Origin: Manis javanica
Taxonomy: Eukaryota > Chordata > Mammalia > Pholidota > Manidae
Length of the DNA stretch: 64,000 nt
Reading direction: 5' to 3'
NCBI RefSeq assembly: GCF_040802235.1
Contig: NC_133161.1
Coordinates: 44,939,001-45,003,000 of the forward strand
Each line of letters begins with the position of its first letter. The first letter of the stretch is position 1. Shown in pieces: positions 1 through 14,200 of the stretch. Made by a program: the position numbers and the translations under genes. A model generated the notes under the pieces. That model searched no databases. It was not told where the DNA came from and worked only from the letters and a program-made list of their open reading frames with translations.

Positions 1-1186
<1,186 letters not shown>

Positions 1187-1261
1187 CTAGCCAACAAAGA
1201 GAAATTATGCTCAGGATTGGTTTCAGAAGTCAAGAAAAGTTATGAATGTGTTTTTAAGCAT

Positions 1262-1374
1262 ACCTTTAAAAAGTATCTATATAAGAATGAGGCAATTCAA
1301 ATGTTTATTATGTGAGAGGTTATTATGAATAACTGAAAGTATTCAGTTTTTTATGACCTGCCCTCAGCATTTAT
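1262..1374. repeat. 112-bp direct repeat, copy 2
   Basis: Second copy, in the same orientation, of the repeat at 26-137. It lies about 75 bp right of the exon 2 acceptor, so the pair brackets exon 2. Confidence 0.95.
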
Positions 1375-1929
1375 ATTCCAGCAGAATACAAACAACTATA
1401 CTCTAAGGGTGATTATTACCAGTGTGCTTTTTTTCTTCTGGAGGTAGGGGACAGAGCGGAGAAGGAAGGAAGAAAAAGCACTGGTCAGAAAGTAGGAAAG
1501 AGCAAGATTAGTACTGAGAACACAGAACAGCCAATAAACCACCTTCTCCTTCAATCTCTTTTCTTCCTTTCTTAGAAAAAAATGACTGTCTTGGTTTTCT
1601 ACCTACTTCTCTGACCCTTTCTTCTCAGTCACTACTCGCTCATTTTCCCCTGACCTTTTCTTAATTGTTGGAATTTTTTCCTTGCTAAGTTCCGTAGATT
1701 ACTTTGTTCACTTCCAACAGCCTACCACTTATACACTGATTCCCACACTTACAGTAATGTGGTGGGATAGGTAATCTGGGAAGGCAAACAAAATACTACC
1801 TCCATGGTCTAGGAAACTTCAAGCTGAGAAATTAAAAGTTGTTAAGTTGATAGAGCCCTTGGATACCCTACAGAAGCAATGGCTCTCTACAGGAATAGAC
1901 CTTCCACACAGACCTTTTAGGATTTTCAC

Positions 1930-2560
1930 AGACTAAGCGCACCAAAATTATAAGCCCTCCACTCAAAATTTAAAAACCCATGGGGATACAATCCACCATA
2001 ACTGTTAAGTGAAACTCAGCAGAAATGACAACAGGATTAGATCCTCAAAAGTATTAGAATTACCAAATATACTTTTTGAATGCTTAATTTTTTAAAAAAG
2101 AAAGAATAAAAAATAAAAAGAAATTTTAAAAAAACATGAAAAACAAGAGACTGTCAGAAACAATCAGGGAAATTGAAAAAAAACCACACAGATCATCTGG
2201 AAATGAGGTGTTGAAATTAAAAACTCACTGACAGTTTAAACAGCAGATCAGACAGAGTTGAAGAGAGAACTAGTGACCTGGAAGACAGACATAAAAATTA
2301 TTTATGGATAATGCATGGAATGGGACAGTTAAAAATATAAATGAGGTAATAAGACATAGAGTCCAACATTCATCCAAGCAAAATTCCATAAGAAAAGAAT
2401 AAAGAAAATGAGTAAGAGATTATATTTGAAGAGATAATGGCTACAGATTTTTCTCTTTATTTTTTTTGCTCAAAGACATGAATTCTCAGACTTAGGAAGC
2501 ACAATGAATTCCAGACAATATACATAGCAAAAATCCACACCTAGACAAGTGTATAAAACA
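1930..2560 (+). repeat. Old L1 fragment (5' region/ORF1-like)
   Basis: A-rich sequence with phrases typical of the old mammalian L1 5' region and ORF1 on the plus strand, such as CAACAGGATTAGAT and GAACTAGTGACCTGGAAGAC. Many stops and indels are present. The subfamily cannot be assigned by eye. Confidence 0.55.
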
Positions 2561-2574
2561 TAGTGCTTAAGAGG

Positions 2575-2795
2575 GGTTAAAGATGAGTTTTAATCCTTGA
2601 TCAGTCAATAGTGAAACCCTGAACAAATTTAAACCTCTTTGGGCTTCAGTTTGTTCAACTGTAAAATCAGGATGATAATTAATACTTATCTAACTGAATT
2701 GTTATAGAGAGTAAATGAAACAATTAAAGCAGAGTATCTGCAACAGCACCTATCAAACAATAGGCACACACAAAATAACAGCTCTTATGCCACAA
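2575..2795 (+). repeat. MIR relic
   Basis: Resembles the MIR SINE core: a segment like 'CCTCAGTTTNNTCATCTGTAAAAT..GGATAATAATA' followed by a segment about small counts and CACATA. Ancient and diverged. Confidence 0.6.
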
Positions 2796-5699
2796 AACGC
2801 CTCAACTTGGTTGTGGCCAACTTATTTTTCAAAAGTTTCAAAAACCCAACTTGTTTATAGATAAATTATTTTTCTCTCCCACAAACTTGTTCTGCATATT
2901 ATTAATGGCAACAAACTTACCATTCTCAAACAAGAAATATCAAGATATCTTCCTTTACCTCCAACATCTGGTTAATTTCACTTCAGAAATTTCTAATCTA
3001 ATCTCTCCCTTTCACCCCTCATAGGCTTAGAATGTTATAACAGACTACCAGTTTGTCTCTCATCCAAAAGCGTCTACACTAAGATTATACCTGGCTGCAA
3101 ATCATCTTAATTCATATCATTTCTCTCCGATCCCCAGAAGGCTTTTTTTTCACAAGAGCACAGCATCCCTAGTTTGGTGACTGGTCCTACCCACATTCCT
3201 TCAATAATGTTTATCGTCTTATCCAAAAGTGCTTTCACTTAATGAAATTCTACAATGTCCTGTACGAAGCATTTCCAAAATGAAGGACTTAAAATAGTTC
3301 CTTGAGGACATTTCTCCCCTTGAAGCTGTTTTAACTAGCAGCTGGGTTTTCTCCCATGTCCCTTTGATTCTCAGGGGCTGGAAATGGCAGATGTCATCCT
3401 TATTTCCATCTGTACTTTCAAACTGATTCCTCTTTCCTCCTCCCAAACCCCAGCTCCTTTGAAGGGCTGTCATCACTCTTTCCCCTTGTTATTGACAATT
3501 TTCAAGCTTCCACTTGCTTCCCCTCATTCAATGACAGTCTCTCTCCTGTAATTCACTCTACTTTAGAATGTCATTGTCAGGACTAAAAAAAAACTCTTTT
3601 ATAACTACCTGAACTTAGACCCTAACTCTGCTTACATATAATCAGAAATATTTTCCCAGTCTTAACACACACTGAATTTTCAGGAATGCACCCAGGAAAA
3701 CATAATTTAAAGGAAGACTATATCCTGTTTTTTTTCAGTATTTTACCAGGAGTTGTTATTAACAAGCAAACCATGTGACCAATGGCACTGCTGTTGTGGT
3801 ATCTGACCAATCAATACAATATATCTTTATCAATGTGCCTTTATAGCAGTGGTATTCACAACATATCTATGTGTAAATGAAAGTATCTGCTAATTTTAGC
3901 ATAATTTCCAACGGTGGCATCATATCTAAGAATTTACATATTGAAATGCATATTATTTTATTATAAATTATTTTTTTACTTCTTCGCATTACATTTAAAG
4001 CATATGTGAAGACACATTTTTTTTCTTTAATAAGATTTAATCGATATTTTGTATTAATTTCATTACAGGATAGTAATGGGGAATTCTAAAATATCTGGTA
4101 TAAAAAGGGACACTGGGTCTAAATGCTCAGAGCACTGAATTAGTTATTCCTCATATTCTCTTGTCATCTACCAGTAAAGTCTTGTCTGTTATTATACTAG
4201 TTGTTTTATTCTATTATCCTGACTTCTCTAGCTAAAGCAACCAGAACCTAAACCTAGCACGGTACCAAGCCCTTCATAAGTATCTACTGGCTTATTCTTT
4301 ATTCATGCAGTGGTTCTTTTCCCTTCCTCTACCTATCGGAACACTTGTCTCATAAATGTTCTCTAACAGTGCTTTTTGATGAGGCTAAGAACTCTGTAAG
4401 AGTCTTTGTTCTGAAAAGTGGTAGGCAAGTAGCAGTTCTTTGGAATGTCTGGAAGTAGACAAGTAGTTTTTTTTTTACTATCTACCCCTGTGTGTCAAGT
4501 ACCGCCTGGCACATCCAAATGCTTCACAGATTTGTTCTTTCAAAACTTCTCAGAGGGCACTGGAAAGCAAGGTCACGAGGAAAGGCAGAGGCAGGGAGGC
4601 TTTAAAATCAATTTCCCAGAATCAGTTTTTTTGTCTTTAAAGTTTCAGGCACATACATTCAAGGAGAGGCCAGCTATGACAAAGAAGGATCCCTACATTG
4701 AGTTAATCATCCCTAAGATGCAGTGAAGAAAGGCAATAATGTGTTTTTCTGAATAATGGAATAATTAAAATTAGAATTTATAATGATCCAATCTTGAAAA
4801 CAAGCCCCCCCCCCAAAAAATAGTTGATTTAAATTTGGGAAGTATGTAAGGATTCGTAATTTCTAATGATTTTTCTTCTCCCTTTCACACAACCATAAGT
4901 TGTGTGTTGTTTGTGTATTGAATGAAACTGACAAGAAATGTCATCAACATCTCTAATTTACGCTTAAGAAATATCAACTAGAAGCTAAATTCCTAGATAA
5001 GTTCTTAACATAAAAACATATATTAGAACTAAGAGCCTGTGATTATAAAGCAAAGTAGTTATTAGATGAGAAATCATTCTAAGGGCTCTTCTTCACATAC
5101 CCTTCGTATATATTATGGTGCATATTCAGCTGGCCAAGAAAAAACAAAAAGAACATTTCTCCACCTTTGTAAGATGTTTAGCTTTAAATGGACCTAAAGG
5201 GCTCTTGTTTAAGATTAAGGAGTTCATCTCAGATTTCCAAGTGTTTATAACTGACAGAAACTTCATAAACTTTTTATTTGCACTTTGTGGATTAAGCAAG
5301 AGCTTTAATGAGCACTCAGTTCAGAAAACCAAAACAGAAAAATCCAGAAATCTTCATCATTAGTCTTCTTAATACTACTAAAATCTGAGTTTTATCTGTG
5401 TCCTCCCAATTACAGTTAAAGAAAATTCAAAATACTGAAACACATACATTCACATGTTATTCACACATACATTACTATCATTAGTGATTCAGAGAGTAAA
5501 TCATTTCAAAACTTACCAGGAAATCATTAGAATGGCTTTTCTATCATTCGGGCTTACCAAATTAAGAAGATATAATCCTCTTATAAAAGTTCAACATTAC
5601 TATCAAACCACCCATCACTAGAAAATATGTGAACTCCATGCCAGCCATGGTCTGGTAAAAACCAGCATTCGAATAAGCCAAAATCATTTAAGAATAATA

Positions 5700-5910
5700 T
5701 CTAATATTTTACCAAGAGCTTACTGCAGACTGTAGGCAGCATTCTCAGGACCTTACATGCACTATCTCATTTTAATGTTTATAACCCCATTTCTGTATTA
5801 CAGATGAAGAAGTTTGGCTACAGAAAGGTTAAATATGCTGAACACCACCAGCTAGTAGACAATGGAGTAAGACCCAAACTCTGAAAATACAACTTCAGAG
5901 CCACTCTTCA
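5700..5910 (+). repeat. MIR relic
   Basis: Sequence runs through a degenerate MIR: an ACTATCTCATTTTAATG segment, a TTACAGATGAAGAAG segment and a later AGTAAGACCCAAACTCTG segment. Confidence 0.6.
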
Positions 5911-7852
5911 TTAATTACGAGGTACAGTCAAACAAAAATAGGCAAGAATGTAAAGAAACCCATCTAGCAATTCTTCAAAACCTCTCCTGTTTTGACAATT
6001 AGTATTCATTGACTAGTTAAATAAAAATCCTTCTTGGCTACTTTTCTCTATACTAGTTTTACTACCAATCACTGCCGAGTCCTAAGTCCAGGCAATGATA
6101 CTGAAAGCACCTCACTGAATCTCTATACCAGTTCCTTCTGAAACTTCCAGATTATGTGAAAATCATCTCAACAGGTCCTGCCTGCACTAAATGATCTTTA
6201 CATTCCCTTCCAGCTCACACTGGGACCACTGCAATTCAAGGTTCCAGGCAGTTAACTGAAATTTGTGTGGTCCTGGAAAATTAGAAAAAACCCAAACTAA
6301 CTTACATATTCAGATAATATCTTAAGTACAAAAAAATTTAACAACCAAGCCAACATAACAATTCACAAGACAGTAATCGAATTGGAAGGTTGTTCACCAT
6401 GCAAGTTTACTTCAGTTAACCAGTTCCAGTGTTACTACAGATGGGTAATTTGAACTGCAGTTCCAGGCTAACGTGGCAGAGGGAGGGGTTTGAGTGTGTT
6501 TTTCCAAATTAGATGTATTCTCCCTTCTAAAGTGAAGGACATGAAAAAAAAAATTGAGAGTTACAGAAAACACAAAGTTAACCATACCTAATTTTATTTG
6601 GGGAGGGTGAGTGGAGGGAGACCAGAATCAAGCCCATACAACATTCTGATACCAGTAATAGAGGGAAAAAATTAAGCCTATAGTGAAATTTCTAAATAAA
6701 ACACAATCGAATCAGTCACGCTGAATCTAAACATTCATTGCAAAGGGGCAGAATTTGCTGAATTTTCGGCAGCTCTGCCCCAGTGAATTATTTCGGAGAA
6801 AGGATGGTTCCACCCTCCGTAGTTAAGGCAAGTTATTGCATCAGGCACCCGTGAAGGAGAAACCCGTTTGGTGTTTACTACGAGGTCATCGATCCCCAGG
6901 ATCCTATTCCAAGCTGTTGGCTCTACCTGACTGGATGTGACAATCCATTTCAATAGTCTTTTCCTGATATGCATGATGGGCCTTCGGAAAAGGAGGCCTG
7001 AATTAAATCACCAGGCCCTCCAGACCACGAATCCTCCCTCCCTTCCGCAAAATCAAATTTCAAAATGTTCCATACAAAGCCTGGATGACTTCACCCAAGT
7101 AACTCAGCAACATTTGCAGTTTCCCAGTTACGATCTGAAAGCTCGCTCATTCCAAATGGCCCTTCCCGAACCCAGTAAAGATGACAGGAACGAAGGACGA
7201 TTAACTCATGATTGGGGGGAAAAAAGTGGAACACCTCCCACACCCACATTTCAACTCTCTTTACGTTTTCAGCCGATCATTTGGCTGAGCACTGAATGAA
7301 GGAAGATGTCAAGGAGGAAACACTATTCATATAGCATCCCAAAGATTTTTAAAAGTTCGGAGTGAATAAGAGAACCAGCAGCTTGGGCTCATAACTGGCC
7401 AGGAAGAACTGGGAACCTCGCCACCCGGGGAGCACAAAGAACACAACAGAGACTGGGAAACTGAAGTTGAGGTTCTTGAGCTGGGACAGGAGAACCAAAG
7501 GGTCATAGATCCCAGCCCCATTGGACGGAGGAGAGGAGCCGACAATCACAAGGATGGGGAAAGGAGAACAGATCGCCAGGGGAGGGACGCAAGATGTCTA
7601 GGGGATCCGAGGGAGTCACCCAAGGAGAGGGGAGGGCGCCGCTCCACCGGAGGGTAGGTGGCCGCCGCACGAGGGGACTTGCGTCCAAAGTGAGGAGGCG
7701 AGGAAGATGCCAGGAAACCAAGGGCTTCTTGAGGAAGAAGGAGAGGGGTAGCCGGGAAGGCGGATGGGTGCCCAAGACGGAGAGAGAATGGTCAGAGACC
7801 GGGGGCTGGAGGGCTGTAAGGCTGGGAACGGGGAGGTGCAAGATGCCGGTAC

Positions 7853-8074
7853 CTGCTGGCGTACGGCTAGCCTGAGAGGTGCCAGCACCTCCTCGGCCCC
7901 CGCGTGGTCCATGCTGCTCCGGGAGGCGGCGCCGGGGAAGGGGGTCGGGGCGCGCGCGGGCGTGCTGAGGGGTCGGAAGGGCGGGAGCAGGGACCGAGCC
8001 GGTAGCCGGGTCGGCAGCGACAGCAGCAGAGCGGCGCGGGCGGCTCTAACCAGCGCGGGGCGCGGAGACGGCAT
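7853..8074 (-). CDS. GARS1: GARS1 exon 1 (coding part), glycyl-tRNA synthetase N-terminus
   Basis: Glycyl-tRNA synthetase charges tRNA-Gly in both cytosol and mitochondria. This exon encodes 74 codons from an ATG at 8074. Residues 1-54 are rich in Arg, Leu, Ala and Pro with no acidic residue, as expected of a mitochondrial targeting peptide. Met55 (ATG at 7912) begins the cytosolic form, and residues 59-74 ([16 protein letters not shown]) match the start of the WHEP domain known from human GARS1. The exon ends CAG|GTACC, giving a phase-0 donor at 7852-7851 that joins exon 2 in frame. The translation past this donor (VPASC...) no longer resembles GARS1, which supports the splice site. The exon lies in a CpG island. 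Dual initiation is established for GARS1; its use here is inferred. Confidence 0.95.
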
Positions 8075-8144
8075 GAGACAGCGGCCCTGGGCGGTCCCGA
8101 GGGGGCGGCGGCGGAAGCGCGGCGCGCGGCCGGGCGGGGAGCAT
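8046..8144 (-). promoter_or_regulatory. GARS1 upstream ORF overlapping the mitochondrial start codon
   Basis: In the 5' leader an ATG at 8144 opens a 32-codon ORF (beginning [10 protein letters not shown], followed by a Pro run) that ends at 8046. It therefore runs across the GARS1 mitochondrial ATG at 8074 in a different frame and stops 28 nt inside it. A ribosome that translates this uORF bypasses the mitochondrial start and could reinitiate at the downstream cytosolic ATG at 7912. An upstream ORF controlling isoform choice has been described for human GARS1; that this one is its orthologue is inferred from position and overlap. Confidence 0.7.
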
Positions 8145-8524
8145 GATGAAATCGCCGCGTAAACGCCGCGGCGCGCGTGCAGCCGCACATTCCGCATCCC
8201 GCGACGCGGCGCCGGCAGATTCGACACAAAACGCCGGAAGGACCGGGCATCCTTTGGAAACTTCAGCGGGGCTTGCTCCGCTTGGGTCGCCAGGGAGGAC
8301 TGCGGGCTTTCGGGGAGCCCTTCTGCGAACAGATTTGCGAAAAGGTGCGTCAGACCGCAGTAGGGTGGACACTCAAGGGCGCAGCTCCATCCGAGAGACG
8401 CAGACTGAGGCACACAAGCCCTTTCAGAGCATAGGCTTGTATACTGGGGGACAGACGCTCGGGCTGACCCAGGGATACAGACTTCTGTTTATGTTCTTTC
8501 GCTCCCTGGGCCTTAAAGGATCAT

Positions 8525-8625
8525 AAAACATAAAATCAGGGATAGACTCACTGTTCCTCAGCTGAAGAAACAGGTCAAGAGAGGTTAATGATTTGCCCAA
8601 CCTTACACATCCCTGAACTTGCCAT
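8525..8625 (+). repeat. MIR fragment
   Basis: Short match to the MIR core (AAGAAACAGGTCAAGAGAGG followed by TAATGATTTGCCCAA), just upstream of the GARS1 CpG island. Confidence 0.5.
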
Positions 8626-9715
8626 AGTCAAGAAAAAAGGGAAAAGAGGAGAAGCGAGGGGCTTTTTTGGAGAAGGTCAATTCTGAGTCGCCTTTTCAGG
8701 AAAGGTAAGGAGCAAAGAGACGAGGTAAGGCTACGAAACATGATAATGCATGGGAATAGAGAAGAGAATCCAGGTGCACGGGGTTCCCTTCTGTGTGGCC
8801 TGGCTCAGCGACCTGCCTCTCGCAATTAGGCCCCAGCTAACCATCTTCCAGAGATGGCTTCCTTCCCCTCTCCCTCCCCAAGATGAATTGTCCTGAAAAG
8901 CTGGATTCCCTTTTCAGAGAGGGAATAGAAAAAAGTGTTGGTTGCAGAAGTAGCATTGCAGACACCCACCATAATGCCTGATGAAAATAATGGAATATGC
9001 CAAGAGATGCCCTAGGACTCTCCCACACTGCTGGGAGGAGGGTCAACTGGGCAGCTACTTGGGAAAACTGTTTGACAGTATCCACTGAAGCAAACTATAC
9101 ACACTATACACACTTTGCCTGTGACCAACAATTTCACCCCAGAAGTGTGCAGGAGTAGACAGCCCCACCAGAATGAAGCACCTTTCTCAGTAGTATCACT
9201 TCTCTTCTGTTACACTTGGTGGATCGGGAGAAATACTCACACTTACCATACATAAGCAGGGCAGATGCAGAAGAACCTTTTGCTATATTAAATAATTCAT
9301 ATTTTAAAAACTTATTTCAAGATTTGATAGTTATTAATCATAATTTTTATTTTTATAAAATTTTAATAGGTGATTTTGAATTTATAATACAATTATGAGT
9401 TACTTTTACATATGCTTTTACTTACATTATTATTAAAACATTCAAATTTTGTATACTCTGAATACAATTATATATATTTTTTTAATTCTTTAGGTCAATA
9501 ATGTCTCATCCATGTTCATGTGATGGCAGTCCTGTTGCTAGTCTCCAAACTCATTCTTTTATCCCTGCAGTGCATCCTCCTCACTGTAGCCCTGGTGATT
9601 ATTTTTAAGAGACAAGCTGTGTCTGTTGCTTGTTGGGTAGGACACTGCAGTCGCTCCACATGGCCCTGATATTACCAGCATATCTTAAGGGGTTTCCCAT
9701 AGAAAACTACATCTG
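8626..9715. other. Intergenic DNA upstream of GARS1
   Basis: Immediate upstream flank of the GARS1 promoter, becoming strongly AT-rich near 9.3-9.5 kb. I see no gene, tRNA or clear young repeat here. Confidence 0.5.
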
Positions 9716-9950
9716 CAAGGCAATAATAATAGCTTATATTCTTTGAGGGCTTACTGTGTACCAGTTAGTGTTCTAAGTTATCTCATGTGATTTAGGGCCC
9801 ATAATAATTCTCCAAATATTATAGGGTCCAAATAATTCTCCAAATCCATAGTAATTCTCATTTTACAGATTTGGAATTCAATGTGCTAAGATATGAAACA
9901 ACTTGTCCATGGTCAAGTGGAGTGGAGGGCAAGAATAGGAGCTGGGACAA
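9716..9950 (+). repeat. MIR relic with internal duplication
   Basis: A MIR-like pattern (GGGCTTACTGTGTACCAG, TTCTAAGTTATCTCATGTGA, TCATTTTACAGATTTGGAA). An internal phrase, AATAATTCTCCAAAT, is repeated at about 9802 and 9831, so the element carries a small tandem duplication. Confidence 0.6.
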
Positions 9951-10064
9951 AGGCAGTTATGCCATGTAGCTGAAGCAGCTCTAAGTGAGCTTCAGGAACA
10001 CTCATTTGGATGGGCTTTTCCAAGGCCCTGGCATTGTATAACATAGCCATGTGTTTTTTCCTTC

Positions 10065-10529
10065 TTATTAAAGTTCTTTATATGAGGGACTAAAATGTGC
10101 ATACATTGAAATGCACAAATCTTAAGTGTATAGTTCAATGGGTTTTGACAAAGGAAAACCCTCTTATAACCCCCAATTAAGGTACAGAACATTTCTCTGA
10201 CCTCACAAATTTCCCCCTTTCTTCCAAGTTATCCCACCCCCTACAACCAGGAAACCACTATACTGATTTCTTTGCTCTTAGATTAGTTTTCTTCTACTCA
10301 AAATTGTGCTATAAATGGAATCATATAGTATGGATACTGTATCTGACTTCTTTCATTAAGCATAATATCTGAGAGATTAATCCATGTTGTTTCATGTATC
10401 AGGAATTCATCTTTTCTATTGCTTACTAGTATTCATTGTATGAACATAATATAATTTGTTTATTCACCGGTTGATGGACATTTGGGTTGTTTCCTGTTCT
10501 GGGCTATTATGAATTAAGCTGCTATGGAC
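10065..10529 (-). mobile_element. Old L1, 3' part (left of a younger L1 insertion)
   Basis: Reads on the minus strand as an old L1 3' end, with recognisable phrases such as ATCATATAGTATGGATACTG and TTTATTCACCGGTTGATGGA. It stops at the younger L1 and resumes at 15748, where GCTGTAGACATTTTTGTATC continues the same consensus. Confidence 0.8.
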
Positions 10530-11243
10530 TTTTTTTTTCATTAAAGTATCATTGATATATAATCTTATGAAGGTTTCACATAAACAACATTGTGGTTTCA
10601 ACATGCACCCATATTATCAGTCCTCACCGCCCACATTGCATTCACTGTCCATCAGTGTAGTAAGATGCTATAGAGTCATTACTTGTCTTACTCATGCTGT
10701 ACTGCCTTCCTTGTGATCTACCTATATTGTGATTGCAAATTATAGCGCCCCTTAATCCCATTCTCCCTCCCTCCCTCCCCAGCCACCCTCCCCAACCCTT
10801 CCCCTTTGGTAACCACTAGTCCCTTTACGGAGTCTGTGAATCTGCTGCTATTTTGTTCCTTCAGTTTTGTTTTGATTTTATACTCCACGAATGATTGAAG
10901 TCATTTGTTACTTGTCTTTCTCCACCTGGCTTATTTCACTGAGCATAATACCCGCTAGTTCCATCCATGTTGTTGCAAATGGGAGGATTTCTTTTCTTTT
11001 TATGGCTGAATAATATTCCATTGTCTATATGTACCACCTCTTCTTTATCCATTCATCTGTTAATGGACACTTAGGTTGCTTCTGTATCTTGACTATGGTA
11101 AATAGTGCTGTAATAAATGTAGGGGTGCATATGTTATTTTGAAACAGGGCTCCTTCATTCTTAGGGTAAATTCCTAGGAGTGGAATTACTGGGTCAAATA
11201 GTATTTCTATTTTTAGTTTTTTGAGGAACCTCTGTATTGCTTT

Positions 11244-14200
11244 CTACAATGGTTGAACTAATTTACATTCCCACCAGCAGAGTAGGAGGGTTCCCCCTTC
11301 TCCTCCTCGCCAGTATTTGTTGTTTGTCTTTTGGATGTTTGCCATCCTAACTGGTATGAGGTGATAGCTTATTGTGGTTTTAATTTGCATTTCCCTGATG
11401 ATTAGTGATATGGAGCATCTTTTCATGTACCTGTTGGCCATTTGAATTTCTTCTTTGGAGAAGTGTCTCTTCAGACCCTCCGCCCATTTTTTAATCGGCT
11501 TATTTGTTTTTGGGTGTTGAGATGTGTGAGTTCTTTATATATTTTGGATGTTAACCCCTTCTCTAATATTGTCATTTACATATATATTCTCCCATACTGT
11601 AGGATACTTTTTGTTCTGCTGGTGTCCTTTGCTGTACACAAGAAGCTTTTTAGCATGATGTAGTCCCATTTGTTAATTTTTTATTTTGTTTCCCTTGCCC
11701 AAGGAGATGTGTTCAGGAAAAAGTTGCTCATGTTTATATTCAAGAGATTTTTGCCTATGTTTTCTTCTAAGAGTTTTATGATTTCATGACTTACATTCAG
11801 GTCTTTGATCCATTTTGAGTTTAGTTTTGTGTATGGGGTTAGACAATAATCCAGTTTAATTTTCTTGCATGTAGCTGTCCAGTTTTGCCAACACCAGTTG
11901 TTGAAGAGGCTGTCATTTCCCCATTGTATATCCATGACTCCTTTATTGTATATTAATTGGCTGTGTATGTGTGGGTTTATATCTGGGCTTTCTATTCTGT
12001 ACCTTTGATCAATGGGTCTGTTCTTTTGCCAGTATCAAATTGTTTTGATTACTATGGCTTTGTATTAGAGCTTGAAGTTGGGAAGCATAAGCCCCCCAGC
12101 TTTGTTATTCCTTCTTTGGATTGCTTTGGCTATTTGGGGTCTTTTGTGGTTCCATATGAATTTTAGAACTTTTTGTTCTAGTTCATTGAAGAATGCTGTT
12201 AGTATTTTGATAGGGATTGCATTGAATCTGTAGTTTGCTTTAGGCAGGATGGCCGTTTTGACAATATTAATTCTTCCTATCCATGAGCACAGGATGTATT
12301 TCCATTTATTGGTGTCTTCTTTAATTTCTCTCATAAGTGTCTTGTAGTTTTCAGAGTATAGGCCTTTCACCTCCTTGGTTAGGTTTATTCCTAGGTATTT
12401 TATTCTTTTTGATGCAATTGTGAATGGAGTTGTTTTCCTTATTTCTCTTTCTGATAATCCATTGTTAGAATATAGAAATGCAACAGATTTCTGTGTATTA
12501 ATTTTATACCCTGCAACTTTGCTGAATTCAGTTATTCTAATAGTTTTATGGTGGAGTCTTTAGAGTTTTCTATGTATAATATCATGTCATCTGCAAACAG
12601 TGACAGTTTAACTTCTTCCTTACCAATTTGGATGCATTTTATCTCTTTGTGTTGTCTGATTACCATGGCTAGGACCTCCAATACTGTGTTGAATAGAAAT
12701 GGTAAGAGTGGGCATCCTTGTCTTGTTCCTGATTGTAGAGGAAAAGCTTTCAGCTTTTCACTGTTAACTGTGATGTTGGCTGTGGGTTTATCATATATGG
12801 CCTTTACTATGGTGAGGTACTTACACTCTATACCCATTTTGTTGAGAGTTGTTACCATGAATGGATATTGAATTTTGTCAAATGCTTTTTAAGCATCTAT
12901 TGAGATGATCATGTGATTTTTGTTCTTTTTGTTGATGTGGTGTATGATGTTGATTGATTTTTGAATATTATACCATTCTTGCATATCTGGAATAAATCCC
13001 ACTTGGTTGTGATGGATGATCTTTTTGATGTATTTTTGAATTTGGTTTGCTAATATTTTGTTGAGTATTTTTGCATCTATGTTCATCAGGTATATTGATC
13101 TGTAATTTTCTTCTTTGTGGTGTCTTTGGTTCTGGTATTAGAATGATGCTGGCTTCATAGAATGAGTTTGGAAGTATTCCCTCCTCTTCTACTCTGTGGA
13201 AAACTTTAAGGAGGATGGTATTAGTTCTTTAAAAGTTTGATGAAATTCAGTCATGAAGCCATCTGGGACAGGACTTTTGTTCTTAGGTAGTTTTTTGATT
13301 ACCAATTAGATTTGATTGCTGGTAATTGGTCTGTTCAGATTTTATGTAGCCTCCTGGGTCGTTCTTGGAAGGTTGTATTTTTCTAGAAAGTTACACATTT
13401 TTTTCTAGGTTATCCAATTTGTTGGCATATAATTTTTCATACTATTCTCTCATAAGTTTTTATATTTCCATGGTGTCTGTAGTGATTTTTCTTTTCCATT
13501 TCTGATTTTGTTTATGTACACTCTTTTTTTTCTTGATAAGTCTGGCTAGAGGTTTATCTATTTTATTTTCTCAAAGAACCTGGTCCTGATTTCATTGATT
13601 CTTTCTATTATTTTATTCTTCTTAATTTTATTTATTTCTGCTCTGATCTTTATTATGTCCCTCCTTCTACTGACTTTGGGCCTCATTTGTTCTTCTTTTT
13701 CTCGTTTCATTAATTGTGAATTTAGATTATTCATTTGGGATTGTTCTTTCTTGGGGTAAGCCTGTATTGTTATATACTTTCCTCTTAGAACTGCCTTTGC
13801 TGCATTCCACAAGTTTTGGGCTGTTGAGTTTTTGTTTTCATTTGTCACCATATATTGTTTGATCTGTTTTTATTTGTCATTGATCCATTGATTATTTAGG
13901 AGCATGTTGTTAAGCCTCCTTGTATTTGTGGGCCTCTTTGTTTTCTTTACACAATTTATTTCTAGTTTCATATCTTTGTGATCTGAAAAGTTGTCAGTAC
14001 AATTTCAAACTTTTTAAATTTACTGAGACTCTTTTTGTGGCCTAGTATGTGATATATTCTGGAAAATGTTTCATGTGCAGTTGAGAAGAATGTGAATTCT
14101 GCTGCTTTTGGGTGGAGTGTTCTATAGATGTCTGTTAGGTCCATCTGTTCTAATGTGTTGTTCAGTGCCTTTGTCTTCTTACTTATTTTATGTCAGGTTG

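Larger units (their letters stand above)
1187..7852 (-). other. GARS1 intron 1
   Basis: This 6.7-kb intron lies between the exon 1 donor at 7852 and the exon 2 acceptor at 1187. It holds an old L1 fragment (1930-2560), two MIR relics (2575-2795 and 5700-5910) and the second copy of a 112-bp direct repeat (1262-1374). The rest is AT-rich sequence with no recognisable coding or RNA gene. Confidence 0.85.
7590..8420 (-). promoter_or_regulatory. GARS1 promoter CpG island
   Basis: CG dinucleotides are dense from about 7.6 to 8.4 kb, in contrast to the AT-rich flanks. The block contains GARS1 exon 1, its 5' leader and the adjacent upstream DNA. A CCGGAAG ETS/GABP-type motif is at 8234-8240 and GC-box-like C/G runs lie around 8100. 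No TATA box was seen at a suitable place, which fits a housekeeping promoter. The transcription start cannot be fixed from sequence, but it must lie right of 8074 and probably right of 8144. The overlapping ORFs here in other frames follow from the high GC content and are not called as genes. Confidence 0.85.

Noticed and set aside
7616..8413. 265-codon minus-strand ORF as a single gene
   Set aside because: Only 7853-8074 matches GARS1; the part right of 8074 is 5' leader without a conserved start, and the part left of 7853 is intron after a good donor site.
7594..8526. Several plus-strand ORFs across the CpG island
   Set aside because: They are mirror or frame shadows of GARS1 exon 1 and its leader in GC-rich DNA, with no recognised domain.
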